Part shown: one piece after another, positions 1-8,403 of the stretch
How positions within the stretch are numbered: position 1 is the first letter of the stretch
Layout: each line of letters begins with the position of its first letter
Assembly: GCF_012641265.1 (NCBI RefSeq)
Contig: NZ_JABAHZ010000004.1
Coordinates: 186,001-250,000, forward strand
Origin: Chitinophaga eiseniae
Lineage (GTDB): Bacteria; Bacteroidota; Bacteroidia; Chitinophagales; Chitinophagaceae
Reading direction: 5' to 3'
DNA: 64,000 nucleotides
Made by a program: the position numbers and the translations under genes
The notes under the pieces: model-generated
What the model saw: the letters and a program-made list of their open reading frames with translations, nothing else
Told to the model about the DNA's origin: nothing
Database searches by the model: none

Positions 1-2
1 GC

Positions 3-86
3 ATTACCAAAATCAGCGATACCGAAAACGAACAGGAACTGTTCGATAACTTCTCTTTCGTGCCTATGCTGGCAGGAAAGAAATAA
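3..86 (+). CDS. 3' end of an unidentified gene (partial)
   Basis: An open frame enters from the left edge and stops at TAA 84-86. It gives a 27-residue tail (ITKISDTENEQELFDNF...) that ends in GKK. It is followed directly by a strong terminator, which supports a real gene end rather than chance. The tail is too short to assign to a family. Confidence 0.55.
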   Translation: MTKISDTENEQELFDNFSFVPMLAGKK

Positions 87-91
87 TACTA

Positions 92-130
92 AAAAGCAAA
101 AGGGGATGGTACACATCCCCTTTTGCTTTT
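92..130. terminator. Bidirectional intrinsic terminator
   Basis: A perfect 17-bp inverted repeat (92-108 with 114-130) surrounds a 5-nt loop. Each strand ends in a T-run after a GGGG/CCCC core. It lies between a plus-strand gene end and the minus-strand receptor, whose stop codon overlaps its last bases, so it serves both convergent transcripts. Confidence 0.85.
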
Positions 131-2615
131 ATAACCTGCCAGTACCTTCTTTAGGTTTCTCTTCTTCTTTCTTTTCTTCCTCCTTCTTATCATCATCATC
201 CTGCGGCTTCTTTTTCTTGAACAGGTTGGGATCCATTTTGCCGAACCGGTAGCGCACATTCAGGCGGATAAAGCGGGTAGTCCTTTTGCGGTCGTAGTCC
301 TGTATAAAGGTGGCAGTCTGGTAATGCGAATTGAATTGCTGGGTGTTCAGGATATCTGAAATATTAAGCGCCACTACGAGGGCCCTGGTTTTCAGGAACT
401 CTTTACGAACGCCAAAGTCCATACCATTCATGGCTTTAAAAGTACCCTGGGGCTGGATGCGGGGGGAGCGGAAATGGCCGCTCAGTTCCACACTCACCCT
501 GCCGGGTAAACGAAACTGGGTGTTGCCATTGAGCCCATAACTGAAATTTTCATTGTTGATGGTAACGCTGGTAAGTTTGTTATATTCCACATTAAGGTTG
601 GCCCATACTTTCCACCATTTGGAAAGATTGAGGCTATAGGAAACGTTACCGCCAATGTTTTGCTGCGTAGCCAGGTTCATTGGCCGGGTGGTGGTTATCC
701 CCGAAATGGTGTCCAGGGTGCTGATCCTGTCTATATTATCGTTGGTTTGAGCATAGTAGCTGCTGATGCTCATGTAATTGTTGGTTTTGGGATAATATTC
801 GGAATAACTGACCTCGAATTTATGTGATAAAGCTGGCTGTAGTTCCGGGTTACCCGTACGGATATTCTGCGGATCGGAGTTGTTGACGTACGGTAACAAC
901 TGATCGAAGTTAGGCCGGTCTATACGGGTAGAGTAGTTGAATACCAGGCTCTGGTTCTGGTTTTTAGGCAGATTATACTTCAGGAATACGCTGGGAAACA
1001 GGTTAAAGAAACGATTATTCACCGTAGTATCCCGGGTAACGGAATATCCTTTGAGATGGGATTGCTCTGCGCGTACGCCCACCTGGTAGCCGAGATTGCC
1101 GATAGCATTGGCAAAGTTGAAGTACCCGGCAAAGATATCTTCTTCATAATTATACTGGTTGGATAACACCGGGCTCACCTTGTAATCAGGTATACTCCAA
1201 TCATACAGGGAGGCAATGTAATTGTTATCGATATGCCGCATGGTGGTTTTTACGCCTGCTTCCAGTTTTCCTTTGGCGCCTATGGGGGAGGTGTAGTCGG
1301 ATTGCAGGTTCCAGAAACTGTTTTTGTTGCGGGAGGTGTTGTATTGTTTATCCGCGTTGGGCAAGGTATCTATGCCGGTAATATGGTACTGCGTATAATA
1401 GTTGCTGCTGCTGTTGCTGCTATTGCCGCTATAGCTGACATAGGCTGTGAGCTCCTGGTTGGGCTTATCGAACGTATGTTTATAGTTGAGATTGGTGTTG
1501 TTGTTACCGCTGTTGCTGCGGCTGGTATTATTCCGGTCTCCATAGCGAAGCGTAGCTTTTTTATCATCCATGTAGTTCAGGAGGATATTGTCTTCATTCT
1601 GGTTATTATTGCGGTTAATACCTTGTGAGATGGTAAAGGTATTATGGTCGTCGAGGAAATAGTCGAAGCCTAATCGCCCTCCATTATTGCGGTTGGTATT
1701 TTCGTTCCGGCTCGATTGGGAGAAGAAGCTGGTATGGCTGCTGTCGGCTACCAGGTTTTGGCGATAGCTGTAGCCGCTGCCATTTACCTGTTCATAGCGA
1801 CCGTTGTAGTTGCCGAAGAAGTTAAATCGTTTTAAACGCAGGCTGGCATTGAGGCTGCCGCTTCCTTCGCCCCTGGTGGCGCCGCCGGCGTTGATCATTA
1901 CATTGTAACCAATCGCCTTATCTTTTTTCAGCACGATGTTGATAATACCACCGCTGCCGTTGGCTTCAAACTTTGCCGAAGGGTTGTTGATCACTTCCAC
2001 CCGGTCGATGCTTTCGGCGGGAATCATTTGCAGCGCTGTTTTAGCATCGCCAAAGGGTGAAGGCTTTCCATCTACATAAATGGTGACACTTTTCCCCCGT
2101 AAAGTGATGTTGTCATCTATATCTACATCTACGCTGGGAATATTTTTCAATATGTCGGTACCGGTTCCACCTTCCGCATTGATCATGTTGCCGGCATCAA
2201 ATACCTGGCGGTCTATCTGCATGGAGAAAGCAGGTTTTTCTGCTTTTATTTCCACGGCGTTCAGCACTTTTCCAGCGGGTTGCAATCTTAGGGTGCCGGC
2301 GAATGTATTTTTTCCTTCCGTTACTCTTACAGCTTTTTCGAGCTTTTCATATCCCATGAAGGTGATGCGTAACACATATATGCCCGGGGCGATATTATTC
2401 AGGGAGAAGCTGCCGGCAGGGTTCGTATATGCGCCGGTAACCATCGCCGAATCGGCTTGTTTAAGTAATACTACTGATGCGTATTCAACAGGTTTACCGG
2501 TAGCGATGTCAGCTATTTTTCCGGTGACTTTTAATGGGGTCGATACTGTCGTTTGTGCGTTCACGTTATACGACGCCACGAACAGCACGACGATGAGAAA
2601 GAGATAATTTCGCAT
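129..2615 (-). CDS. Outer-membrane TonB-dependent-type receptor, beta-barrel family (paralogue 1)
   Basis: Predicted outer-membrane protein of 828 aa. It has a signal peptide ending NVNAQ (about residue 21), a carboxypeptidase-regulatory-like Ig fold (about 30-105, GKPVEYASVVLLKQ), a plug domain (about 135-235, with VYVDGKPS-like and GSGGIINIVLKK motifs), then a long beta-barrel of the OMP_b-brl_3 type. The extreme C-terminus is an unusual acidic/basic tail of Lys, Asp and Glu (about 30 residues), probably periplasmic or beyond the last strand. I chose ATG 2615 because it begins the signal peptide; a TTG 15 nt upstream would add a charged prefix. The next gene upstream is a paralogue in the same orientation, but a terminator separates them. 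The transported ligand is unknown. Family assignment is firm; TonB dependence is inferred because I cannot verify a TonB box. Confidence 0.9.
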   Translation of the reverse strand: MRNYLFLIVVLFVASYNVNAQTTVSTPLKVTGKIADIATGKPVEYASVVLLKQADSAMVTGAYTNPAGSFSLNNIAPGIYVLRITFMGYEKLEKAVRVTEGKNTFAGTLRLQPAGKVLNAVEIKAEKPAFSMQIDRQVFDAGNMINAEGGTGTDILKNIPSVDVDIDDNITLRGKSVTIYVDGKPSPFGDAKTALQMIPAESIDRVEVINNPSAKFEANGSGGIINIVLKKDKAIGYNVMINAGGATRGEGSGSLNASLRLKRFNFFGNYNGRYEQVNGSGYSYRQNLVADSSHTSFFSQSSRNENTNRNNGGRLGFDYFLDDHNTFTISQGINRNNNQNEDNILLNYMDDKKATLRYGDRNNTSRSNSGNNNTNLNYKHTFDKPNQELTAYVSYSGNSSNSSSNYYTQYHITGIDTLPNADKQYNTSRNKNSFWNLQSDYTSPIGAKGKLEAGVKTTMRHIDNNYIASLYDWSIPDYKVSPVLSNQYNYEEDIFAGYFNFANAIGNLGYQVGVRAEQSHLKGYSVTRDTTVNNRFFNLFPSVFLKYNLPKNQNQSLVFNYSTRIDRPNFDQLLPYVNNSDPQNIRTGNPELQPALSHKFEVSYSEYYPKTNNYMSISSYYAQTNDNIDRISTLDTISGITTTRPMNLATQQNIGGNVSYSLNLSKWWKVWANLNVEYNKLTSVTINNENFSYGLNGNTQFRLPGRVSVELSGHFRSPRIQPQGTFKAMNGMDFGVRKEFLKTRALVVALNISDILNTQQFNSHYQTATFIQDYDRKRTTRFIRLNVRYRFGKMDPNLFKKKKPQDDDDKKEEEKKEEEKPKEGTGRL

Positions 2616-2716
2616 GCGTGGATTTAGCAACTTTAATTCTTTGATACAACAACCCCATAAAAGTAATAGGCGTATGTTTAAACATCGACGAAATATGATG
2701 AGTGGTAGCTAAAAAA

Positions 2717-2759
2717 ACATGGCCGGCAGCCGCGCTGTTGCGTGGCTAACCGGCCTGTG
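2717..2759 (-). terminator. Intrinsic terminator of the second receptor gene
   Basis: Read on the minus strand, a GGCCGG / CCGGCC stem with an inner AGCC / GGCT helix is followed immediately by seven T residues (2711-2717). It lies 28 nt past the stop of the receptor at 2787, so the two paralogous receptors are probably separate transcripts. Confidence 0.75.
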
Positions 2760-2786
2760 GTTTGCATTCACCTTCTTAGATATCTT

Positions 2787-5354
2787 TTAGAAACTCTGCG
2801 TAGGATCGCCCATCTGCATATCGTTTCCATTTCCCTGGTCTTTCTTTTTCTTTTTAAAGAGCGACGCATCGAATTTTCCGAAGCGGTAGCTGAAGTTGAG
2901 TTTCAGTATACGGGATTCGCGCTTGCGGATATAATCCTGCGCAAACTCCGGAGTGGCCTGGTTTAGCTCGTACTGACGGGTATTGAAGATATCCGACAGG
3001 CTCAGCGTAACAGCCGCTGCTTTGTTTTTGAGGAATTCTTTCTTCACGGCTATATCCACTGTACTGAAGCCTTTGATGGTGCCCTGTGCGGTGCTTGGAA
3101 TCTGGTTGAAGCCACCGCCGCCGCCACCACGGCCACCGCCGCCGGATGCCGGCAATGCAATGGTAGGCGCCTGGTAAGTAGCATTTACCTGTACGGTGAA
3201 ATTGGCCGGTAACTTTGTTTCTGAATTGATCTTGGCAAACCAGCTAAAGCCGCTGTTGTTATAGTTCTGACCGTTGGCGTTTACCTTCATATCCGTTTGA
3301 TAGAGGTTTACATTGCTGGTAAGATCCCATCCTTTTACCACCTGGTTTTTCAGCGTAAGTTCTGCGCCATAGGAATTGCTCCTGTTGGCGTTGATAAACT
3401 GGGTGAGCAGCGTATCTGCACCAATTGGCGTACTGATAGTGGAAATCATGTTATTGGTATTCCTGAAATACACGCTTCCGAGGAAATTGCTGTTAGCCCA
3501 ATTCTTAACATAGGAAAACTCAAAGCTATTGGTGTACTCTGGCTTCAGGTTCGGATTTCCTTCGCGCTGGTTCTGCGGATCGCTGTAATCGCGATAAGGA
3601 ATCAACTGGAAGAAGTTAGGCCTGTTTACCCGGCGGGAGTAGTTGAGTTGCAGTTCCTGGTCATGTTTTAATTTCTCCGACAGGAATAAGCTGGGATACA
3701 GTCCCGGTACGGCTTTGGTAGGTTTGTATTTAGCACCTTCATTTTCGCCGGCATATACATATTGTTCCACACGTAAGCCTGCCTGGTAGCCGAAGTTACC
3801 AATGGTATTGGCAAAGTTGGCATAGCCGGCGTATATTTCTTCGTTGTATTTGTAGTTGTTGGATAATAGTGGGTTGGGGATAAAATTACCACTGACAGTA
3901 TCTTTGTCAAACACGTTATACATGCTGGTATAATCACGTACGGTGGCTTTGGCGCCCAGTTCCAGTTTCCCATTTTTCCCGATTGGATTGGAATAATCGG
4001 TCTGGAAAGTCATGAAAGTCGTTTTTCCGGAGGTGGTATTATTTTGCAGCATGGCTTGTCCCAGTGGCTGGCCCATGGGATCCTGCGCCTGGGTGAGGTA
4101 GTCGCCATTGCGACTATTGGAGCTCCGGTTATAGTTGATATCGGCTGTCCATTCTTTATTGGGTTTAGCATATGTATGCTTGAAACTCAATGCCGTAGTG
4201 TAGTTTCGGAAGTTGAAATTATTATTGTTGAGCCGGTCGCTTTTGCTGGTAATCGTATGGTTGCGATCGGAGAAAGTACTGGCGAGGTCTTCCTGGTTTT
4301 TAAAATCCCCTGCTACGATGTTTTGAGAAACAGAAATGGTATTCCGGTTATCGAGCATATAGTCGAGTCCGAAGCGCCCAAACTGGAACAGCGGTTTGGT
4401 AGTGCTGTTGCTGTTTTGGAGCAGGTAGCTGGTATCTTTAGCAACGCCACTGTGATAGTTGCTGCGATTGGTAGTACCATCGGCCCAGTTGTGATTGGAG
4501 TTGATATTGTAGTTGGCAAATACGTTGAATTTACCCTGACGGATGTTGATATTGCCGCCACCATTGAATTTGTTTCCTGTGCCTACACCGGCATTTACAG
4601 CACCGTTGAATCCTGCTTTGCGGTTTTTCTTCAGTACGATATTTAGTATTCCTGACATTCCTTCGGCGTCGTATTTGGCAGAAGGATTGGTTATCAGTTC
4701 AATGCTTTCAATGGCATCGGCCGGTATCTGGTCCAGGGTGAGGGTAGAAGGTTTACCATCTACAAAAATATTGGGAGAAGCATTACGTACGGTAACGTTA
4801 CCATCGAGGTCAACGTTTACTGCCGGCACACTTTTTAATACGTCTTGTGCCGTACCGCCTACGCTGCTAAGGTTTCTGTCTACATTAAATACTTTTTTAT
4901 CAATGCCCATTGTGAAAGCGCTTTTTTGTCCGGTTACTTCCACGCTTTGCAGGGTTTTTACATTGGGCTGCATTTTAAGGTTGCCGAGGTCCTGTTCTAT
5001 TGCCTGGCCGGTGATGACTACTTTTTTGATCACGCTGGTATAACCCATGAAGTTAACACGTAGTATCATGGGCCCGAAAGGTAGATTTTCGAGGCTGAAA
5101 TCGCCGTTTGGTTTGGTGAGCATGCCTGTTACGAGGGCAGAATCTCTTTGTTTCAGTAATGTAACAGAAGCATATTCTATGGGCTTTCCTGTTTTAGCGT
5201 CCACCAGTTTGCCATAAAGGTGGCCTATCTGTGGCATGTTGGGGCGTCCCTGTTGAGTAGGTCCTTGCTGGGGATTCGTAGCTCTCGGCGTCTGTGCATG
5301 GGTATGGACCTGCCATAGTAAAAGCCCGGCAAGTACTGCATAGCATTTTTTCAT
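2787..5354 (-). CDS. Outer-membrane TonB-dependent-type receptor, beta-barrel family (paralogue 2)
   Basis: 855 aa with the same plan as its neighbour downstream: signal peptide ending HTHAQ (about residue 21), regulatory-like Ig domain (GKPIEYASVTLLKQRDSALV), plug with VDGKPSTL and EGMSGILNIVLKK, then barrel. Near the C-terminal third there is a glycine/arginine run (GGGGRGGGGGG), probably a flexible surface loop. The last residues are Lys-rich (FKKKKK) then polar. Matching blocks such as KPIEYAS, the PADAIES/PAESIDR segment and the GKFDASLFKKKK / GKMDPNLFKKKK ending show that the pair arose by tandem duplication. A TACTTTTG element lies on the minus strand at 5395-5402, about 40 nt upstream of the ATG. 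Ligand unknown. Confidence 0.9.
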   Translation of the reverse strand: MKKCYAVLAGLLLWQVHTHAQTPRATNPQQGPTQQGRPNMPQIGHLYGKLVDAKTGKPIEYASVTLLKQRDSALVTGMLTKPNGDFSLENLPFGPMILRVNFMGYTSVIKKVVITGQAIEQDLGNLKMQPNVKTLQSVEVTGQKSAFTMGIDKKVFNVDRNLSSVGGTAQDVLKSVPAVNVDLDGNVTVRNASPNIFVDGKPSTLTLDQIPADAIESIELITNPSAKYDAEGMSGILNIVLKKNRKAGFNGAVNAGVGTGNKFNGGGNINIRQGKFNVFANYNINSNHNWADGTTNRSNYHSGVAKDTSYLLQNSNSTTKPLFQFGRFGLDYMLDNRNTISVSQNIVAGDFKNQEDLASTFSDRNHTITSKSDRLNNNNFNFRNYTTALSFKHTYAKPNKEWTADINYNRSSNSRNGDYLTQAQDPMGQPLGQAMLQNNTTSGKTTFMTFQTDYSNPIGKNGKLELGAKATVRDYTSMYNVFDKDTVSGNFIPNPLLSNNYKYNEEIYAGYANFANTIGNFGYQAGLRVEQYVYAGENEGAKYKPTKAVPGLYPSLFLSEKLKHDQELQLNYSRRVNRPNFFQLIPYRDYSDPQNQREGNPNLKPEYTNSFEFSYVKNWANSNFLGSVYFRNTNNMISTISTPIGADTLLTQFINANRSNSYGAELTLKNQVVKGWDLTSNVNLYQTDMKVNANGQNYNNSGFSWFAKINSETKLPANFTVQVNATYQAPTIALPASGGGGRGGGGGGFNQIPSTAQGTIKGFSTVDIAVKKEFLKNKAAAVTLSLSDIFNTRQYELNQATPEFAQDYIRKRESRILKLNFSYRFGKFDASLFKKKKKDQGNGNDMQMGDPTQSF

Positions 5355-5394
5355 CCTGTTTATTTTTTATCCCGACTTTTCTTATCAGATAGAA

Positions 5395-5402
5395 CAAAAG
5401 TA
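5395..5402 (-). promoter_or_regulatory. Candidate -7 element of receptor paralogue 2
   Basis: The minus strand reads TACTTTTG, a full match to the Bacteroidota -7 consensus TAnnTTTG, about 40 nt upstream of the start at 5354. I see no convincing -33 TTTG at the usual spacing, so this is only half a promoter. Confidence 0.45.
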
Positions 5403-5519
5403 TCGGGGTATAGGTATGAAAGGTCGGAGATTGTGATGAGTGGGATTATTATCCGCAGGAAATCACAAAAACGGGCGCTAAGAGGTCTTAACAGTAGTTA
5501 ACAAAGCTGGTGTGGCGGC

Positions 5520-6107
5520 TTAAAGGAGACTGATGCCCAGGGCAATGAGGCCGGTGATAAACCCGGTGAGAGCGCCCAGCCATTTAAATTGCCGGAGGAC
5601 AGCGGGGAGGAGTCGGTGGACCGTACGCTCCAGCTCTTCTGCGGAAATGGCGGTTATTTTTTCTGTCACCATTTTTTCCAGGTCCAGGTCTTTTTCTGCG
5701 TTGTCCAGGTATTGGTTAATTAAAACGGGGAACAAGGTATCCAGTTCAGCTACCAGGTGAGATTTGATCTGGTTAACGATGCTGTCGCCGATGAACATGG
5801 AGAGGACAGGCATTGCTTTGGGTAGTCTTTCGCGGAGAAAGGCGTCGAGGTGGGTTTCCACCAGTGGAATAATCTTTTTTATTTTTTCCGGGTCTGTCAG
5901 TTTACGCTTAATGTCTTCAAAGGAAAAATTTCCGGCCACCATAGCGCCGATGCCTGCGGCCAATTGCGCCTGTCTTTTAGGGAACACCCCCTGTAGGGTA
6001 ATGAACCCGATTTTTACGGGTTGATAGGGGCGAAACAGCAGTGTAGTGGCAAGGCTGTTAAGCAACCAACCAATGAGGGCAGCAATAAGTGGGAGGAAAA
6101 AGATCAT
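5520..6107 (-). CDS. DUF445-family membrane protein
   Basis: 195 aa, resembling the DUF445 (YheB-like) membrane proteins. There is an N-terminal hydrophobic helix (about 2-23, FFLPLIAALIGWLLNSLAT), the family-typical segment FRPYQPVKIGF...QGVFPKRQ (about 26-48), a charged helical middle, and a second membrane helix at the C-terminus (about 174-195). Function of the family is unknown. The gene is monocistronic: the receptor upstream region lies on one side and a tRNA promoter region on the other. The start ATG at 6107 gives the expected N-terminal anchor. Confidence 0.8.
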   Translation of the reverse strand: MIFFLPLIAALIGWLLNSLATTLLFRPYQPVKIGFITLQGVFPKRQAQLAAGIGAMVAGNFSFEDIKRKLTDPEKIKKIIPLVETHLDAFLRERLPKAMPVLSMFIGDSIVNQIKSHLVAELDTLFPVLINQYLDNAEKDLDLEKMVTEKITAISAEELERTVHRLLPAVLRQFKWLGALTGFITGLIALGISLL

Positions 6108-6275
6108 TATGAGTAATTGATTTTCAGGTTATCACAAATGTAGAGAATCAACGGGCAATTCTTGCATAGTTTATAATAAGATTGTTTTAACGATATGCAC
6201 TCGTATAGACAGCATCATTACCACGGTTATTTTTGCGCTGAAAAATCTTCTTTAAAAAAACAGCAAAAAAATTTC

Positions 6276-6304
6276 TTTTGTAGAGAAAGATTCTCTTATA
6301 TTTG
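6276..6304 (+). promoter_or_regulatory. Promoter of tRNA-His copy 1
   Basis: TTTTG (6276-6280), a 16-nt spacer, then TATATTTG (6297-6304), matching the Bacteroidota TTTG / TAnnTTTG pattern with a slightly short spacer. The following GCACTCCCAA is also found after the -7 element of the second tRNA-His copy, so promoter and leader were duplicated with the tRNA. Confidence 0.65.
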
Positions 6305-6336
6305 CACTCCCAAAAACGAGATAATCGTTTGGACAC

Positions 6337-6411
6337 GGTGGTTGTAGCTCAGTTGGTTAGAGCATCAGATTGTGGTTCTGAGGGTCGAGGGTTCGAAACC
6401 CTTCAATCACC
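6337..6411 (+). tRNA. tRNA-His (GTG), copy 1
   Basis: Clover-leaf: acceptor GTGGTTG (6338-6344) pairs with CAATCAC (6404-6410). There is a D-arm with AGCTCAGTTGGTTAGAGC, an anticodon loop TTGTGGT giving GTG, and a T-arm with GGTTCGAAACC. The base before the acceptor (6337) is G and position 73 is C, so the His identity pair G-1:C73 is genome-encoded and should be left by RNase P. A full CCA tail is not encoded. An identical copy lies inverted at 6639-6713. Confidence 0.95.
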
Positions 6412-6422
6412 CAAGATAAAGT

Positions 6423-6448
6423 AAGGCTTCAGTAATGAAGCCTTTTTT
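6423..6448 (+). terminator. Terminator of tRNA-His copy 1
   Basis: An 8-bp stem AAGGCTTC / GAAGCCTT with a 6-nt loop is followed by a run of T, 11 nt after the tRNA. The GGCTTC / GAAGCC stem is shared with the terminator of the second copy. Confidence 0.8.
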
Positions 6449-6461
6449 ATTTTTATATCTC

Positions 6462-6496
6462 TCGCAAAGTAGCTAAGAAGCAAAGTCGCTAAGCAA
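6462..6496. repeat. Decayed half-copy of the CGCAAAG repeat
   Basis: The segment reads CGCAAAGTAGCTAAGAAGC followed by AAAGTCGCTAAG. It resembles the left arm of the long palindromes at 39001-39076 and 56043-56119 (CACGCAAAG...AAGAAGCAAAG). No matching right arm follows, so it looks like a half element. Confidence 0.4.
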
Positions 6497-6580
6497 TTTT
6501 TACAGAAATAAGTTTGCAAGAAATTTTTTCGATGAAGAAATAAGGGGGTGAAGAGGTCATGCTGAAAACCTCCTTGTTTT

Positions 6581-6629
6581 TTGTTCCTTACAAGGAACAA
6601 AAAAGGCTTCGTATTTTACGAAGCCTTTT
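6581..6629 (-). terminator. Tandem terminators of tRNA-His copy 2
   Basis: Two hairpins follow the minus-strand tRNA. The first (6601-6613 with 6617-6629) has a 13-bp AAAAGGCTTCGTA stem and a 3-nt loop, and leads into a T-run on the minus strand. The second is a 20-nt near-perfect palindrome at 6581-6600. Together with the terminator at 6423-6448 they insulate the convergent tRNA genes. Confidence 0.75.
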
Positions 6630-6638
6630 TAAAACCTG

Positions 6639-6713
6639 GGTGATTGAAGGGTTTCGAACCCTCGACCCTCAGAACCACAATCTGATGCTCTAACCAACTG
6701 AGCTACAACCACC
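6639..6713 (-). tRNA. tRNA-His (GTG), copy 2
   Basis: The reverse complement is base-for-base identical to copy 1, including encoded G-1 (complement of 6713) and C73 (complement of 6639). It is convergent with copy 1 across about 230 bp, and each copy has its own promoter and terminator. The identity and shared flanks point to a recent inverted duplication or to ongoing gene conversion. Confidence 0.95.
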
Positions 6714-6734
6714 GTTTTTCCGTTGTTGGGAGTG

Positions 6735-6769
6735 CAAAGATAAGCGAAAGTATTTTTAAATTCCAAAAA
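6735..6769 (-). promoter_or_regulatory. Promoter of tRNA-His copy 2
   Basis: Minus strand: TTTTTG (6764-6769), 21-nt spacer, TATCTTTG (6735-6742), then GCACTCCCAA exactly as at copy 1. Confidence 0.7.
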
Positions 6770-6894
6770 CTTTGAACAAAAAAATTTCAAGGCATTATAC
6801 ATGGTAAATGCTTTAAATGTAATTGCCTGTCCGGGATGTTAACCGATCTGGTTGTTTGCAGGCATATATTATGCGTTTCGGAATTATTCACCCG

Positions 6895-6926
6895 TTTTGC
6901 ACACTTCCGGAAAAAATGTATCTTTG
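6895..6926 (+). promoter_or_regulatory. Well-matched Bacteroidota promoter
   Basis: TTTTG (6895-6899), a 19-nt spacer, TATCTTTG (6919-6926). Both boxes and the spacing fit the TTTG-N19-TAnnTTTG consensus. The next plus-strand gene starts at 7133, implying a leader of about 200 nt. Confidence 0.65.
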
Positions 6927-7132
6927 CGCACTTTCCCATTCCATTCCCATTTTTTTAATTAGTTGATTATCAGCTGAATGTTGTTTGCTTAGCATCAGAG
7001 AAGCCCTTGTTTCCGGGTATTTCGATGCGGTTGAGTGTGGATATATTGCCCAGGACGGAATATTTAACAAAATTCCCTTGCTACTGTCAATTAGAGTAAT
7101 ATAAGTGTTTAATTTTTAATTGTATATACATT

Positions 7133-8338
7133 ATGGATCAGCTAAAACTGAAGTTACAGGAGTACTATCAGCGTTACCAGCAAATGGATCAACGGGTGAA
7201 GCCTGGAAAGGAGGAGCCTGGTTTTGAGGACGTGCTGGACATGGAAAACGATATTCTTTCACAGTTTGGATTGCCAACGTCCCGTCGATTTGTGCAGATA
7301 CTGCACGACTTTGTACACCACGGCCATGTGAGCGACCAGCTGTTGGATTTTGTGAGTAAGAAACTGCGTACCGCTGCACGCAAATACCTGTTAGCGCCTG
7401 TTATGTCGGACATTGATTTATTGGAAGGAGCCCGCGAACAGAAACGGAGTCCCTACGATGTATTACCGGAGCTGGGCTACCCGGTACATGAATATGCATT
7501 GTTCCTGTTGGGGGAACTCTTTTACCGCCGCAACATGGCCGCTACCGATATTGTGGATGAGCTGAAAAAAATGCAGCACTTCGACAGCTGGGGGGATCTG
7601 ATGTTGTTGAGCAAAATACATAATCATACCACCCATGAACTGTATGCCAAGCTGAAAAAGCATGAGCTGCGTTTCATCGATGAGTTTATACAGTTCACCC
7701 GCCGCCAGGAACCATCCCGGCTGGTGAATAAACGTGCTACTCCCCTGGAAGAAGGCTATACGCCCAACTACAAAACCATTACCAAAGTACAGGTGGAAGA
7801 CATCATCTTCGATGAGCAAACCTCTCCCAGCTTATTTGGTAAAATCAAGAGTGGTCGCGGTTACGCTCGCATCACCATCAGCCTGGAGTTTTCAGAACTG
7901 AACCAGATCCTGATGAGTAGCGATGAACTGGGGGTAGAGATCAGCAACCATATCAAAAAACGCCTGGCTAATCCCGCTGCGGAAAAACCAACGGTAATAG
8001 ATATACGCGCCGAATTCGGAGATGTGTTGAAACTCGACAACTGCTATCTCGAGGTATATAAACCTCAGCACAGGGAAGGCAGCAAATGGGTAGAAGACAA
8101 AGACAACTTCTACTTCGTAGATAAAATTCTCTCTAAAAAAGAATTTGAAAAACGTACCAAGGAAGCAGAAGTAAAACGTAAAATACAGGAATGCCTGGAA
8201 CTGATCGGCGGCTCTTATGTATATTACCAGCGGCTGCGCCGCCTCGGTATCACCGACGAAGAAGCCAAGCTGCGTGCAGGCTTACAGGACGAACTCCTGT
8301 TTAAATTGTCTTTCTTCCTGAATAAAGTGAAAGAGTAG
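7133..8338 (+). CDS. Conserved protein of unknown function, 401 aa
   Basis: I do not recognise a domain. The protein is soluble, with no signal peptide or membrane helix, and rich in charged residues. It starts with a probable helix containing tyrosines and glutamines (QEYYQRYQQMDQR), has a helical first half (about 40-210), a more beta-like middle (about 225-330, with GRGYARITISLEF), and a Lys/Glu-rich helical end (about 335-401, KKEFEKRTKEAEVKRK then a Tyr-rich VYYQRLRRLGI). ATG 7133 follows an AT-rich leader. A bidirectional terminator separates it from the convergent membrane protein gene. Its size and codon use look like a normal chromosomal gene. Confidence 0.75.
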   Translation: MDQLKLKLQEYYQRYQQMDQRVKPGKEEPGFEDVLDMENDILSQFGLPTSRRFVQILHDFVHHGHVSDQLLDFVSKKLRTAARKYLLAPVMSDIDLLEGAREQKRSPYDVLPELGYPVHEYALFLLGELFYRRNMAATDIVDELKKMQHFDSWGDLMLLSKIHNHTTHELYAKLKKHELRFIDEFIQFTRRQEPSRLVNKRATPLEEGYTPNYKTITKVQVEDIIFDEQTSPSLFGKIKSGRGYARITISLEFSELNQILMSSDELGVEISNHIKKRLANPAAEKPTVIDIRAEFGDVLKLDNCYLEVYKPQHREGSKWVEDKDNFYFVDKILSKKEFEKRTKEAEVKRKIQECLELIGGSYVYYQRLRRLGITDEEAKLRAGLQDELLFKLSFFLNKVKE

Positions 8339-8354
8339 CAACAGGCTAAAAATA

Positions 8355-8399
8355 AAATGATTGAGGCGAATGATGTAAGTCATTCGCCTCAATTCATTT
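8355..8399. terminator. Bidirectional terminator with GCGAATGA core
   Basis: A 13-bp stem TTGAGGCGAATGA (8361-8373) pairs with 8380-8392 around loop TGTAAG, extended by AAATGA / TCATTT with one bulged T. It lies between convergent stops at 8338 and 8404. The GGCGAATGA stem recurs in the palindrome at 13569-13622. Confidence 0.8.
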
Positions 8400-8403
8400 A
8401 GGA

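Larger units (their letters stand above)
6714..7132. other. Intergenic region upstream of the 401-aa protein gene
   Basis: About 420 bp without a convincing gene. It holds the minus-strand tRNA-His promoter at its left end and a well-formed plus-strand promoter at 6895-6926, which would give a 5' leader of about 200 nt before the ATG at 7133. I see no recognisable riboswitch or strong hairpin in the leader. Confidence 0.5.

Noticed and set aside
1233..1628. Long plus-strand open frame inside the first receptor
   Set aside because: It lies antisense in a gene with a clear protein family; its Val/Ile/Ala-rich translation is a shadow of Asn/Ser-rich barrel codons.
3108..3150. CCG/CCA-rich stretch as a regulatory repeat
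   Set aside because: It simply encodes the Gly/Arg-rich loop of the second receptor.
4543..5043. Plus-strand frame of 166 codons in the second receptor
   Set aside because: Antisense shadow over plug and regulatory-like domains that are clearly conserved on the minus strand.
6403..6600. 65-codon minus-strand frame between the two tRNA-His genes
   Set aside because: It runs through the tRNA 3' end and terminator, has low-complexity content and no recognisable motif.
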